Positions 46,041 through 59,160 of a DNA stretch of 64,000 nt are shown piece after piece. A model generated the notes under the pieces. That model did no database searches. It worked only from the letters and a program-made list of their open reading frames with translations, and was not told the DNA's origin. The stretch is taken from positions 22,715,839 through 22,779,838 of the forward strand of contig CM049316.1 in assembly GCA_026874595.1 (NCBI GenBank). Reading direction: 5' to 3'. How positions within the stretch are numbered: position 1 is the stretch's first letter; each line of letters begins with the position of its first letter. Made by a program: the position numbers and the translations under genes. The stretch comes from Sipunculus nudus (lineage: Eukaryota > Annelida > Sipuncula > Golfingiida > Sipunculidae).

Positions 46041-46947
46041 GTTTAAGGTTCAAACCAGCGGTTCTTCTTTGTTTCTTCTTTCATGTTACTTTTTGTTGTC
46101 TTCCTGGTCATGAAGACTGCTTGTGCATGACAAGACCTCACAATATGCAATTTTGTTATGGTAAACAGACACACCTCATTAACGGAGATAATGCACATAT
46201 TATTGCAAATGCTTATGTATCTATTATATAACAAAAAAAATCCAAAATTTGCATCCACAATGTTACGCTTATATTTGCCTTAAATGTTAAAGTGCATTAC
46301 CACAGAGATAATTAGCATTAAAACTATAGACCAGACTGGTCAAGCTGATAACTTGCTGCATGCTGTGTCCTTAGATCCTATATTATAATTCGCCTGTCCT
46401 GGACAGATGAACAGCCCTTAATAATAATTATATACCCTGGACCTGTGAACAATAGATCACTTTGGGTCACTGGCCTTTTAATTACAGTTATTTGCACTCC
46501 CAGGTAAGCAGTGTCTGGCCTTCCAGGCTCAGTAGGGTTGATCATCCAGTATTTACAGTCTGTGGTCACAGCTCACATCTAGTAATAGTAGTAGACCAAT
46601 ATTTTTCAGCCCAGGTCCTTTTGGATTAGGTCATTTGCGAATGATACAGTTAACCTATGAATGTTTAACTCAGATTAAAGCAGTACTGCATTTTACTTTG
46701 TTTCATAATTAATTCTTGAAAGGGACCTATATAAGTTTCATTATTAATTTATGAAAAGTACCTATTTACCTCTTACCAGGTATGTTGATTATACATGAAA
46801 TGTAGAATTTTCTACACTAATTTGCAGCAAGCCAGCAACACAACATTTAGTGCTATTTGCAGCTTAAATCCAGTCTTTCTCCTATGTCTGACATATTTAC
46901 AAATTTTTGTGGATAATATGACATTATGACTTATATGATTGTGCATG

Positions 46948-46951
<4 letters not shown>

Positions 46952-46998
<47 letters not shown>
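46952..46998. repeat. (TA)n microsatellite
   Basis: About 23 TA units, followed by a short CA run. Confidence 0.94.
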
Positions 46999-47006
<8 letters not shown>

Positions 47007-47121
47007 GTATATAATATATGTTTTTGATTGACTATGTAAAAATGCAACAAATTTATTATATTATGAAAAATGACCCAATTGATTTAATTGATTCAATTTT
47101 TATTGACACACCACAATAATA

Positions 47122-47523
47122 TATATGTCACAGGACAAACTCCGATCCAGTAGAATTGTCGATCCTACTAGGACAAAGTCCAATCGGACTTTCTACTAGG
47201 AGAAACTCCGATCAGAATTTCTACTAGTTGGATTGGCGATTCTACTAGGACAAACTCCAATCATAGCCTCTACTAGGACAAACTCCGATCAACCAGAGAC
47301 CACAACATAATTAGACTTTCTACTAGTAGAATCTGCCATTCTACTAGGACAAACTCCGATCGTAGTCTCTACTAGGACAAACTCTGATCGTAGTGTCTAC
47401 TAGGACAAACTCCGATTGTAGTCTCTACAAGGAGAAACTTACCATAATTTACCTAATTTCTGAAACCTGAGATTAAAAATGAATAAAACACAGTAATATT
47501 TTAACCAAATGTTTTATTTATGT
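47122..47523 (+). repeat. Foldback element, left arm
   Basis: Tandem CTACTAGGACAAACTCCGAT-type units in 47130-47450, then 'ctgaaacctgagatta' and 'accaaatgttttatttat', all mirrored in the right arm. Confidence 0.87.
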
Positions 47524-47634
47524 ATTTGAAAAAAAAAAAGAAAAATAAATACAAGCACATATGATAAAACACAATATCCTATGATTATATATACAAGTCA
47601 CAGATATACATATAAATGTTTCATTCAAACATAT

Positions 47635-48030
47635 TCATACAATTTTATTTTATAAAAAAATTACAAATATAAGCACGAGCACATGTAAGCACAATGAATA
47701 TGTATAATTCCTTAATATTGATACAAAATATTTCATTCACATCCTGTCTTAAATTCACAGCAAAAAAGCAATATATATCCACCTGTACTTATGTTTATCA
47801 ATTTAACCACTGATACAGAATGTAGGTATTTTCAAATAGAACTTTGATTCTCAGAAATACACATTCCTTGGTAAAGTACAATTTATACAAGTTTATATTC
47901 TAAAAAAATACAAATAAAAGCACAAGCACATATAAGCACAAACTGTTTATCTACTTGTATATATGTAAAATTCATTGATTTAAGGATAGATCTAAAATAT
48001 TTCATTCCCATCCTGTCCTAAAATCACAGT
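47635..48030 (+). repeat. Internal duplication in the foldback core, about 245-bp offset
   Basis: The segment 'aagcacgagcacatgtaagcacaa ... aaatatttcattcacatcctgtc' recurs as 'aagcacaagcacatataagcacaa ... aaatatttcattcccatcctgtc'. A further partial copy lies at about 47545-47575. Confidence 0.75.
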
Positions 48031-48520
48031 TGTGTACTCTGCCTAGCTTGGTTCACTGAACATACCTGTACAAATTTAAGTCCTTAGATCTCAAAACAAT
48101 GAAGGCCTAGCTGACCATATTGACAATTGATAGGTTGATGCCTAGCTGTCTCATACACCTTGAATTCTAGATACTCTATTATTTATATTTATAAATACCA
48201 CTATCATTAGTTTTAATTTTCTGACTTTATACACAAACTTACTTTATACCAGTACATACAGATGACCGATCTTTATTTCTTCTGTACACTATAAGGAGCA
48301 ATCATATATAATACAGCATAATAACAAGATATCTAGAAATAGAGTACATAAAACAATTAATTAATATAATGGTTTTACAAAAAAAACCTAACATTTCAAC
48401 CATTACCTTAAACCAGTGTATAAACCCCACATTAAAAACCAAATAAACAACCGTTGTCCTGTATATTGTATAAAACAATCATGATATACTCTAGTCTTTT
48501 AGAAAGTCATATTGTGTATA

Positions 48521-48950
48521 ATCATAAATAAAACATTTGGTTACCATATTACTGTGTTTGATTATTCATAATCTCAGGTTTCAGAAATTAGACCATTATG
48601 GTAAGTTTGTCCTAGTAGAGACTACAATTGTAGTTTGTCCTAGTAGAAGCTTTCAGGATCCAACTAGTACATTTATATATATGATTGGAGTTTGTCATAG
48701 TAGAGACCACGATCGGAGTTTGTCCTAGTAGAATCGCCGATTCTACTAGTAGAAAGTCTAATTATGTTGTGGTCTCTGGTTGATCGGAGTTTGTCCTAGT
48801 AGAGGCTATGATCGGAGTTTGTTCTTGTAGAATCGCAGATCCTACCAGTAGAAAGTCTGATCGGAGTTTCTCCTAGTAGAAAGTCCAATCGGACTTTGTC
48901 CTAGTAGGATCTACAATTCTACTGGATCAGAGTTTGTCCTGTGACATATA
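48521..48950 (-). repeat. Foldback element, right arm
   Basis: Inverse of the left arm, with ATCGGAGTTTGTCCTAGTAG-type units. Includes 'tctaattatgttgtggtctc', the exact inverse of a segment near 47298. Confidence 0.87.
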
Positions 48951-49076
48951 CATGTATATTGGTTGTAAGTTGAAATATGAAATAATAAATTGAGCAGAAT
49001 GAAGAATGATTCTGAATATTTTATCTAGCTGACACAACAACCCTTGCTGAAACTGTTACAATTTTATAAATGTCCT

Positions 49077-49092
49077 GGGGGGGGGGGGGGGG
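49077..49092. repeat. Poly-G tract
   Basis: A G run of about 16 bases. Similar runs lie at 50670-50687, 52697-52706, 55117-55128 and 59106-59114. Confidence 0.9.
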
Positions 49093-49295
49093 AACATTTT
49101 CAGTGGAAATGTCAGTATCAGAACATTCTTAATTCCTCATGCTTTTGTACAGCAGATTCACTGTCAGTATAGTGCAATAAATTTTTCACTCCAAAACTGT
49201 GGCTTTTAGCTTACCATGTTGTTCTAAACTTATAGTAGTTAGTAAAGGTTCTGTTTTGAACATAATATAATTATGGACTGCCATAATCAGGTTTT

Positions 49296-49875
49296 ATACG
49301 CCCATCTTACTATGATGGGATGTATCATGCCGAATATGGTATATATCCATTATCCGTCCGTATGCCATCCATCCATTAACTTTTAGTGTTGCCGCTATAA
49401 CTTACTAGGGCTTCTATGGATTTTCACAAAACTCACCATAACTACAAGTTTACCATTACCAAAAGATTATCTCAGCCAGAGTTTGATTAATGATTATAGG
49501 CAAAATCCAGGCATATTCTATGAGGCCATTGGTCATTAGGCTACTTTGTGAAGTGGATGCAATAGCTTTCAGGAATATTATGGATTCTGAATAAAACTTA
49601 ATAAAATATTAACCAATATAATATCTCGCCTAAGTTCAATTCCCAGAAAAATCCATGCATATTTAATGAGGTCAAATTACACCAGACTTTGGTGGCGCTG
49701 TGAAGACTTAACAAAAGTCTTATGGATATTCATGAAAGTCATTTTAAACGTTAACCATACAGTGTCTCACCTGAATTTAATTCTAAGCAAAATTCATGCA
49801 TATTTATTAATTAATGAGGTCAGAGGTTAGAAGACAAGAGAGGTGTATTATGCAAGTTTGCGGTGCTCTTGTTAG
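49296..49875 (+). repeat. TTTATACGCCCATC-headed dispersed repeat with three inner units
   Basis: Head hairpin CGCCCATC/GATGGGATG at about 49298-49322, a 'atccgtccgtatgccatccatcc' tract, then three diverged units of about 160 bp. Each unit has 'atct(c)gcct/cagcc..agttcaattcc', '(a)aatccatgcatatt' and 'aatgaggtca'. Ends near 'ttgcggtgctcttgtta'. Its organisation resembles that of the AGCTCAGCTGA family: head hairpin, GTCC-like tract, tandem body. Confidence 0.65.
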
Positions 49876-50660
49876 CATAATAAGTGCTTGTTAATCTTGA
49901 ATCAATCTTTGCTTCTAAGGTTAATGTAAGTTACCTGTACAGTCAGATAGATAGATGACAGGCAAGTTTACTAAAGACATAATCTTTGGTATAGATCAGG
50001 ATATGGGCCATGACATATATATTATTGGAATCTAATACCAGTATCCGCATGAACACAGAGGAACTTTCACCAAAACAAAGAGTCAAAGCAAAATTTATCA
50101 TATACTTATAATATACCTTAATATACTCAGCCATGGAATCAGATGCCAGAATTATGGCATTACCTGTAAGTGTGCCAACTCTCTATCCAAATTATATGTA
50201 TATTTTTATTATCCTACTGCATCACTTGCAAAATATTGCACAGTCATCTAAGTGTTCCAGGGGTTCAGATTTACTTCATTCTGCAGGAGGAATGCAAGTG
50301 TTTATGTGACTAAATATTACTTAAACTAATGTTATATTATCATACATGGTATCATGAATAAAGTTCATATGACTGATTGACTGTTTAACTTTTTAAGCTG
50401 TTGTCCAGTAGGGCCATGTATCGCCACTTTCGATTTGCCAGGTACCTCACCAGATTAATCAGTTCATGATAAGGCATGGAATACACAAGTTAGTTTGTGA
50501 ACCTTGTGCCTTACACAATACATAACAAATAATATCCAAATAACCTGAAAGCATTTGATTAATAAATGTGTTTACATAATATATATTTTTTTCTATTCAA
50601 ATGGTCCAATATCATTGTATCATATATATCAATTAACTATGTACTGTGGGACCCCCCTAA

Positions 50661-50688
50661 ACCGATTTGGGGGGGGGGGGGGGGGGGA
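50661..50688. repeat. Poly-G tract
   Basis: A G run of about 18 bases after 'ccgattt'. Confidence 0.9.
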
Positions 50689-52080
50689 GCAAGTTACTGG
50701 ATACTGAGTATATATTAGAAAAAAATCAGTTTAATAAAAAATTGTTTCATTTATTCTGTGTTATTTCTGTATGTGACATAATATCCATCAGCTATAAACA
50801 AGGATTTCACATAAGATTCATAAACTGGGGATATTGCAGTAGGCAAATATTTGTGCTCATATTTCTTTCATAGATTGATCACAGACTCCTCAGCGTTCTG
50901 ATGTTCATTATATAGCCTTAATATTTAGAATACCAGTGGTAGCATGATGCAGAAGGTCATAGTGTGTACTTTTCATTTTCATTACTGACCAGTTTTATCA
51001 GTAGTGCAAGAATGGAATCACGTAAAATTTGAGTGTACATTATAATTTATGTATGAAACATGACAACATTTAGAAAATGGATTTCATTTATATAGTTCTC
51101 TTAATGTGGCAGATGTCCCTGATGATTAAATTTAATGTTAAAGTAATATTACATCTTTTTTCAGCATTTTTGCATATTAAATAACCTGTGATGTCACAGA
51201 AGACAATGGGGTCACGGCCAAACTGATTCTCTGAAAGGTGGCAGTAAATGTATGTACAGCATGGTGGTGGATGTTAAACATTGTGTATATAGTTGAGGGC
51301 AGCAATAATACAATGTCCAGGTTTGTTTACAAGGCATTTTCATTGAGAAAAAAATTACCAAAAAATGATATATGTTAAAATTTGATATTCCAGGGTACCA
51401 TCATCTTGAACCATCTTCCACTCAGGGTTTGCATTCCCAATTTCGAAATATTATTTATTCTATTTCCATTTAATTTATGAATCATGACTGAAGATACAAT
51501 CAGTATAATAAAAGTCTACCCATAAAAATGTTTTACCAAATATGAATGTGGAAATAAACTTATCTACCCTTATAAGCCTGCCTGTTTTACAGGGAGGCTT
51601 AAAAACCAAAGTTCCTGGTCCAGTGAGATGACAGAGCAGGGATAAAAGAAGATTAGTTAAAAAGAAAACTATTACAAGAAGACAGAACACACCTTAGGGG
51701 TATTGCATATACACAGTACATATATAAACTTAGTTAATTACTGTAGCTTGTGCAATATGAAGCAGTTTAGGAATGCGGGTTTGAAATGTCATTGTGCCTC
51801 CTAGTATTTCCAGGACTGAGTATATTGGTATGAAATGGGGGAATAAATGACATCGATCTTGGGCAGCTGGGAAGGTATTCAGGGTTTCAGTGTGCCCGTC
51901 TTGTACAGCATTGGCCATGCTATCTAACTTGATTTGGTCGGAGCAGTGACAGAGATATAAATTATTGACCTGGGGGCCTATTGGTGCTGGTCTGCAAGGA
52001 GATCCTGACTGCCCCAGACCTCTCCTTCTCTTCAATTATCACGCAAGGCCATTGGCTTCAGTATTCGGAGCATACTCCCC

Positions 52081-52380
52081 GCTGGTGCAACCTTGATATG
52101 TATTATCACTCATCTGCATGCTTGTCCACATTGCAGAGCAGGTTCACCAAAGTGGGGTTTTCATCACCTCAGCCAACCTGCAGGGAGGTTATGTTTTTAC
52201 CTGTGTCTTTATCCTTCAGCTTGTTTTTTCTTTATGTGCAGCTCTAATATTTATTTATATATCATTAATCCATAGGCCTATCCACATTGTTGGGCAAGTT
52301 CACAAAATTGAACTTTTCTTCAACTCATCCAGCAAGATTGCAAGGATATAATGTATTCTCCCATGGCTCTCCATGTTTCT
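52081..52380. repeat. Dispersed family with 'ggaggttatgtttt' motif
   Basis: Two diverged units: 'gtccacattgcagagcaggttcacc...cctcagccaacctgcagggagg' (about 52125) and 'atccacattgttgggcaagttcac' (about 52278). A related unit is at 53975-54060. Confidence 0.5.
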
Positions 52381-52420
52381 TCATCTATGCAACCTTAATA
52401 TGTATAAATACATAATTTAT

Positions 52421-52909
52421 CAGGGCGTAAAATTAACTTTTTTAGCTACCTGAAATGGGGTCCGGCACCCAAAAATATTTGCCGGACCCCACAGAATTCC
52501 ACCTGACCCCTCGTGGTTGTTTGTTCCAAGTTGTTAATCTACTTCTTTTTGGCGGAAAACAAAACAATTGGCCCAGAGGAGTGGGAGTGAGCTACCAGTG
52601 TATGACCAGTGTTTGCAAACCACTTTTCTTCATTATAGGTACCCAGTGTTATTTCCATATATGGAAATATTCTATTTATGGAGCAAGCGATCTAAGGGGG
52701 GGGGGCGTATTCTTGGTCAGGCATCTCTTGGGTAATGTAACATCTGTCAATAGACCTCCGGGGGGAAAAGTCACTTCTTTTCATCAGAGTAACATGAATG
52801 GTTTGGAAAAAAATGCCGGAAAAGGGATCCAGTGCCTGGACAACTTATACCTGACCCCTGGAAAAACTTCCTGCCATTTCCTGGGGTCAGGCGTTAATTT
52901 TCCGCCCTG
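52421..52909. mobile_element. 489-bp hAT-like MITE (CAGGGCG ends)
   Basis: Left end CAGGGCGTAAAATTAACTTT and right end GTTAATTTTCCGCCCTG form an imperfect TIR of about 16 bp. CAGGG termini with AAATTAAC are typical of animal hAT elements. Just inside each end are 'ggggtc' and 'cacccaaaa/ccctggaaaa' stretches. The open frame 52455-52943 that spans it has no recognisable domain. An exact 8-bp target duplication is not evident. Confidence 0.65.
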
Positions 52910-53246
52910 TTTATATTGTCAATCCATTTATGTAAGCTTTTAGTGTTCAAGTTGTTGGTTTCCACATCTTGATGCAGGTTAAATAATACATTTTATCACT
53001 TCAATTTCATCCAAAAAAATATCCACAGAAGTTTAATTTTCTCCCATATTTATCTGCCCTTATGTGTGTTTCTTAGGCTGTGCAACCTTGATATGTAACA
53101 TATACATATACTATGTTTTCAGCCTGCCGCTGCCGCGTAGGTGTCCGGACAACTCCTAAGTAACCGCCGAGGGGAATTTTACAAAACCCGGGATTATGTT
53201 CGGGTCACATGTGAACTGCTGCGCTCTGATTTTGTTTTGACCTCTG

Positions 53247-53959
53247 ACCTTTCCTCTGCACTCTGCCTCCGTTTATGTGTCTGTTTCCACACATAAACCC
53301 ACATATCTCGGGAACGGTTTGACCGATCAGGAAAATTTTTTTGCACAAATGTAGCCCTTGGAGAGCTTTATAACATACACAAAAAATGGTGGCGCCACCT
53401 GCAACCATGTTTGCACAGTGTCTATCTGTTCGTCTGCCTTGGATTAAAATCACTCATATCTCGGCAGTGGTTTGACATATCTGCCTAAAATTTTTCAGGT
53501 TTATACATCCCCGACAGCTCTCTTGATTTTATGACAGGTGGCGCCACCTGCATTCTAGTTTATGCAGCAGACATCCAAGCTCATATCTTGGGAACCGTTT
53601 GACCGATTGGGCCAAAGTTTTGGATGTGTATAGTTCTCACATAGCTCTTTATCATACGCAAAACTGGTGGCGCTACCTGCAACCATCTGTTTGTCTGCCA
53701 CAGGCTAAAATCACTCATATACATGTAGTGGTTTGACTTATCTGCCTTAAATTTTGCATATGTATACAACTTGGACGGCTTTCTGGATTTTGTGGTAGGT
53801 GGCGCAACCTACATACACAATTTGGCTGCAGACATCCATGCTAATATGCAACACTTCACTCTATTTCCCCTTGCCACTCAATCCATGCCTCACTTCACCC
53901 GTCCCACTCTGATTTAGGCGGATACACGTAGTCTCTTGTCGACAACCCGTATTCTAGTT
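53247..53959 (+). repeat. Family B repeat (ATATCTCGGGAACCGTTTGACC + GGTGGCGCCACC), copy 1
   Basis: Alternating units each have 'ctcatatctcgggaacggtttgacc', 'aaatgtagccc', 'cacaaaaaatggtggcgcc' or 'gattttatgacaggtggcgc'. The copy ends 'tagtctcttgtcgacaacc...attctagtt'. It is closely parallel to 61651-62650. A GC-rich lead-in (53120-53200) precedes it. Confidence 0.85.
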
Positions 53960-54329
53960 ATATAATTAATTCACACACTTGGTGCAGATTCACAAAATCA
54001 GATTTTCATGACCTCAACCAATTATCAAGGAGGTTAATGTTTTACCCATGTCTGTTTGTCATTCCATGTGTTTCCATCGGGTCAAGAGGCTTTATTTAAA
54101 GTTCCTGTGTAACATCTATAATAGCCTTACTAGATTTAGATTAAAGCTTTTTTTCTGAGTTTATAATTTGTATACAATGATAAGCTGACTAAAATGGTGG
54201 TAAACATTTCATACCCCTAAACAACAGATTCATTCTGATCATTGGCAGGGAGGGGTCAGCTTATTGTTAGTGAATATTGATAATCAAATTACCCCCAATT
54301 CCCATCACTACAAGTTATTTAAACTTAAT

Positions 54330-54699
54330 TACTGTGGTTGGTTTCATATTCCCGAGGCTGAAATTTCGCGATTTTTCAATTTTTTATGTTTCACGAGGGT
54401 TTCATTTTCGGGATCTCACCAGAACTCAAATATTTAGTAAAGCCATACCTATGTGTGTTATAAAATGAGAATAAGTCATGAGTTTGTGATAAGGGGAACG
54501 TTTGCCTTATACCTGCATGGATGTAACTTATTATAACAATTCTCATTGTTCTAATCTATTCCCATACAAATATTGGCTACATTAAATAAGGACGTAATCC
54601 ATTGGCCAATCATTCCCGAGGGTTTCATTTTCGCGATTATTTCCCATTCGCAAATATCGCAAAATTAAAACCCTCGCGAACAAAAAGGCAACCACAGTA
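54330..54699. mobile_element. 370-bp TA-flanked MITE (TACTGTGGTTG ends)
   Basis: Termini TACTGTGGTTG and CAACCACAGTA form a perfect TIR including the terminal TA. Just inside, 'attcccgagg' / 'tttcgcga' and their inverses ('tcgcgaa', 'aaccctcgcgaac') extend the pairing. Non-coding. Confidence 0.75.
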
Positions 54700-55047
54700 T
54701 TTCCACCATGACCCAAAACATTTGCACAGATTTATGGCACACATAATACACTAATGTAGCCCTTGTAATGTAGTGCTTACAGTCAGCTGTAATTTAGTAC
54801 AAAGATAACACTGACAGATGTAAATTACATTTCATCAGCTTATTCTATTGTACACAAATAATTATTTCATATAATTGCATTAAACACATATTGATTAAGT
54901 GTCATTTACTCTTTCTGCATTTTATAGCTGGGCTTAAAATAGGTTATCGTCTGTCACGTCACTCATGTGCCTTTTATCACTATGTACCTATGAAAGGACA
55001 TTTGATAGTATTTACCTGGTTTGCTGTTTCTGTCAGCTAATGATATA

Positions 55048-55150
55048 TACAGTGAAACTTTTGTAATGTGGACACCCTTGGGAGTGAGCCAAATTGCCCA
55101 CTTTACAGAGGTGTGGGGGGGGGGGGGGTAATCATGACCACAACACAACT
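55048..55150 (+). mobile_element. Fragment of TACAGTGAAAC MITE
   Basis: Left end TACAGTGAAACTTTTGTAAT, then 'gtggacacccttgggagtg', resembling the end of 23537-23724. No matching right end was found. Confidence 0.4.
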
Positions 55151-56589
55151 AGGTTTTGCCAGGAATGCTGTCTTAAGGTCATGTAATGCTTTCTGATTTT
55201 ACTTCAGTTTACAAAGGACATTCACCCATACAACAGTAGTCAAATTGGCCTGGGGCACTCTGATGTTTAAATCTATTCCAGGAAATAGCCTCACACTAAT
55301 GCTGCAGACGACCAAATCCCTTGTTAGCCTGGGGGAGTTGAGGAGGTGGCAGTTTTGACTGAATCGATGTTGTCTGTCTTAAGACTTACCTAGGGCTCCA
55401 AGTTAGTGCTGGACCACTTGAATTTTCCAGCAGTTTTATGAAACTCAGAGAGGCCTTGCACATTTTGGTTTGCACAGGGTCCCCAAGGCCAGTGATTTAT
55501 TTCCCCACATCTGGTCAAGATCATATTTTTCAGTGATCATGCAAATATTTTGTTTGTTGCCCAATAAAAGAATAATCATGTCATCCAGTTAATTCACATG
55601 TGATTGACCCTTCATGAATTTAGACATTACCAAACAATAAAATATAAACAAAGCCATGTAAAACATTACTATCTTCAAACATTATACTGAAAACAGGGTT
55701 TCACTTGAAAATATCTGGTGTGCAGTCAAATCCTTAATGGCCAGTAAATTTTCTGCCTTGCTGAATCCACTGTCTGGTAGAAAATATAGCCGATTTCAAG
55801 CCCTACTTACAGATGTTTACCCCCACTTGTGCAGTTCTTAAAGAGTCTTGCCACAGTGACCTTATACTCAAGAAAATAAGCTTATTATGTTTGATCCTTA
55901 GGATGAAAGACTTTAAAGTAGGTGCACATGTTTGTCCAGGTTTGAGATCACATACTTCCATACACTGACACCGTCCATGAACTGTTTGCCAGCCTTGTCA
56001 GCACTCCCCAAAGGTCTTTGTACATAATGAACTGACCGTGTGCTATTCACAGAGGTCATATTGCACAGATTGCCTAAAAGCATTGTGACTTTATGACTGG
56101 GTTTAGGGGACTGACCATAAAACAGGGTCAAATATGGCATAATACCCACTTGGATGTCATCTACTGGACCGACCTGGCCTCCTGAAAGCTGTACTTGTGT
56201 TGAGTCACCTCAAAATTCAATCAGTGTTCACACCCACATATTGTGATTGGAGATTTAATTAATTAGCTCTTATTAGTCATATTTATTTCAATAGAGTGCT
56301 GGAACTGGCACTGGTAGGTAATGAATTCCAGTGAGAGGGATATGCTCTCTGTCATTATACTAATTCAACATAAGTGCACAGGGATTTGTGAGATTAACTT
56401 GTGGCAGAATGTGTGTTGTTTGTAGAAAATGTGAAGGTATTTCTAAGGAAAATGAAAGGTGGAATCACAATCAATAAATAGAAAACCATGATATTTACTC
56501 CATGTTTATCCATTTCTGCCTTTCATTGAGTATGAAAATTTGTTTGCAGCTATATAAGATATCTCTAAAGGTATAGGCAGAAGGCAGCT

Positions 56590-59160
56590 CAGAGTTTTGA
56601 CGAAAGATCAAAATTTGGGAAAGAATAAATTGAATCCATTTCTGTCTGTCTATTTATTCGTGACTTGGACATTTTTATCTGTGGTGGTAAAATCTGTTGG
56701 AGAGTTTCATTTTATCTCCAGACAAAGTCTGCAGATACAATGGTTTAGGCACGGTTGCGATGTGTCCGCCGCCGCCACAGAGATTTCGTTTGGACACAAT
56801 TACCCAAAAAATATTTTATGGATCTTTACCAAACTTGGCATGTGCATAGATATAGGTGAGAGGATGAAGCCTATTTAAAATGGGGTCATGACCTTACTAG
56901 AAGAGTGACCTTGACCTTTAATAGGTCCATTTTGGGGGAAAATCACACAAATTCTTTAATATCTCAAGAAATCTTGCAAGGATTGAACCAAAAATCAACT
57001 TGACCGAAGATCTTAGATTGTGTTGTCATGTACTGGAAACTGGTGGTGCCACCTGTACTGTGAGCATTATAAGTAAAAAACTAATGGACAGATTCCTTTC
57101 ATATTATGCATAAACAAAGACATGGATTATGAATGATGTATGTATGAAGATCTTAGATGGTGTTGTCATGTACCGGATACTGGTGGCGCCACCTGTTGTC
57201 CTTTTCTTGTTTTCATGCCATTTAATACCCCAATCATTGCCACTTAACAGTACTGTGAGCATTATAAGTCAAAAACAAATAGACAGATTTCTTTTAATTA
57301 TGCATATACATAGACATGGGTTATGGGATGATGTATATTTAAATTGCGGTAATGACCTTTCCTATGAAAGTGACTTTGACCTTGAATATTGCCATATATG
57401 GTGAAAATCACACTAAATCATAAATATCTCAATAAGGGATGCATGCATTGGTCCAAAAATCAAATTGACCGAAAACCTTGGACAGCTTTGTCTTTTGCAG
57501 AAGACAGGTGGCCCTACCTTCTGTCTTTTTCTTGTTTTCTTGCCTTTTAATACCCCATCATTGCCACTTTACAGTACTGTGAGCATTAAAAGTCCACAAC
57601 TTATTGACAGATTGGGCTGAAATTGTGCATGTACCATGATATTGGATTCCTCCATCTTGTATTCAAGACTGGTGGTGCCATCTGCAATCTTTTGTCGTGG
57701 CGTCCATCTGTACATGTGCTTTGGGTGAAAATTGCTAAAGTCTCCGGAGTGGTCCAAGGTATTGGTCTTAAATTTGACATGTCCACCCATCTCAGAAATT
57801 TTTCTCGTTAACCAGACAGGTTGCGCCACCTACCTTTCCGTTTTGTTGAATAAATTTATGCCCTTTTCTGAAATTGTGCATATCCAAAAATCTAGGATTC
57901 CTCCATCTTGTACATAAGATTGGTAGCGCCATCTGCAATTATTTTGCTGGGGCTTCCATCTGTAAATGTGCTTTTGGTGAAAATTGCTTTTATCTCTGGA
58001 GTGGTTCAAGGTATTTGTCTGAAATTTGGCATGTCCATCCATCTATGAAAGTTTTCTCATAAACCAGACAGGTGGCACCACCTGCCGTCCCTTTTTTGTA
58101 GAATTAATTAATGCCATTTTCCCTGGAGTGATTTGGCCTATTGGCCTGAAATTGTGCATATCTATAGATCTTGGACTCCTCCATCTTGTACGCAAGACTG
58201 TTGGCACCATCTGCTATCATTGTATTCCCAGACAAAGTGGGGGATACTGTTTTTATATGACGGTCCTGCTGCCGCCACATATAATCTTGTTTGGGCGAAA
58301 AAATATTTCATGAATCTTTACCAAACTTGGTATATGTATAGATATGGGTGAGAGGAGGACGCCTATTTAAATGAGGTCATGACCTTTACTAGGAGAGTGT
58401 CCTTGACCTTGAATACGTCCAATTTTGGGGAAAATCACAGATGATTCTTAAATATCTCAAGAAATCTTGCATGGATTGATCCCAAATCAAGTTGATCGAA
58501 GATCATGGATAGGGTTGTCAGGTTCAGGAAACTGGTGGCGCCACCTATTATTCTTTACTTGTTTACTTGCCTTTTAATACCCCCAAAATTGCCACTTGGT
58601 GTCAAAAAGTCAAAAACTAACGGACAGATTTCTTTCATATTATGCATATACATAGACATGGATTATGGGATGATGTATATATAAATTGGGGTCATGACCT
58701 TTCCTGTGAGAGTGGATTTGACCTTGAATATTGCCATAAATGGTGAAAATCACACAAAATCATTAATATCTCAATAAGGGATGCATGGATTGGTCCAAAA
58801 ATCAATTTGCTCGAAGATCTTGGTTAGTATTGTCATGTACTGGAAACTGGTGGCGCCACCTGTTTTTCTTTTACTTGTTTTTGTGCCATTTAATACCCCC
58901 ATCATTGCCACTTAACAGTACTGTGAGCATTATAAGTCAAAAACTAATGGAAAGATTTCTTTCATATTATGCATATACATAGACATGGATTAGGAGATGA
59001 TGTATATTGTACTTGGGGTCATGACCGTTATAATGAGAGTGACCTTTTCTATGAGAGTGGTCTGATCTTAATTGTTGCTGAAGATGGGGGGCCTATTCTC
59101 AAAGGGGGGGGGGATTAATTGTCTGGGGATACTGTGGCACCTGCGGTACCAAGAAATATC
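56590..59160 (+). repeat. Family C repeats, higher-order period about 1.5 kb
   Basis: Segments 56730-57480 and 58225-59090 are parallel copies: 'ccgccgccaca', 'aaatattt(ta)tg.atctttaccaaac', 'ggtgagagga', 'gtcatgacctt', 'aatatctcaa(g/t)aa', 'tgtcatgtactggaaactgg' and the palindrome. Between them (57480-58225) are shorter units of 'ctccatcttgta...aagactggtggtgcc' repeated about every 150-260 bp. All units carry intact or decayed GGTGGCGCCACC. Confidence 0.82.

Larger units (their letters stand above)
47122..48950. mobile_element. 1.83-kb foldback-type element with compound long inverted repeats
   Basis: The left arm 47122-47523 (about 400 bp) and the right arm 48521-48950 (about 430 bp) are inverted copies beginning TATATGTCACAGGACAAACTC. 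Each arm is built of tandem units of about 28 bp such as CTACTAGGACAAACTCCGAT. The AT-rich core (47524-48520) has no coding frame but a roughly 245-bp internal duplication (about 47635-47765 and 47880-48010). This architecture matches foldback/TU-like elements. A TA or TATA duplication is possible but unresolvable in the AT-rich flank. Confidence 0.85.

Noticed and set aside
52455-52943. 162-codon frame as a real gene
   Set aside because: Coincides with a CAGGGCG-ended MITE and runs past its end into unique DNA; composition and residues show no domain.
57569-58351. Several 60-95-codon frames on both strands in repeat family C
   Set aside because: Similar peptides recur because the DNA repeats; the frames are broken at different points in each unit, which argues against coding.
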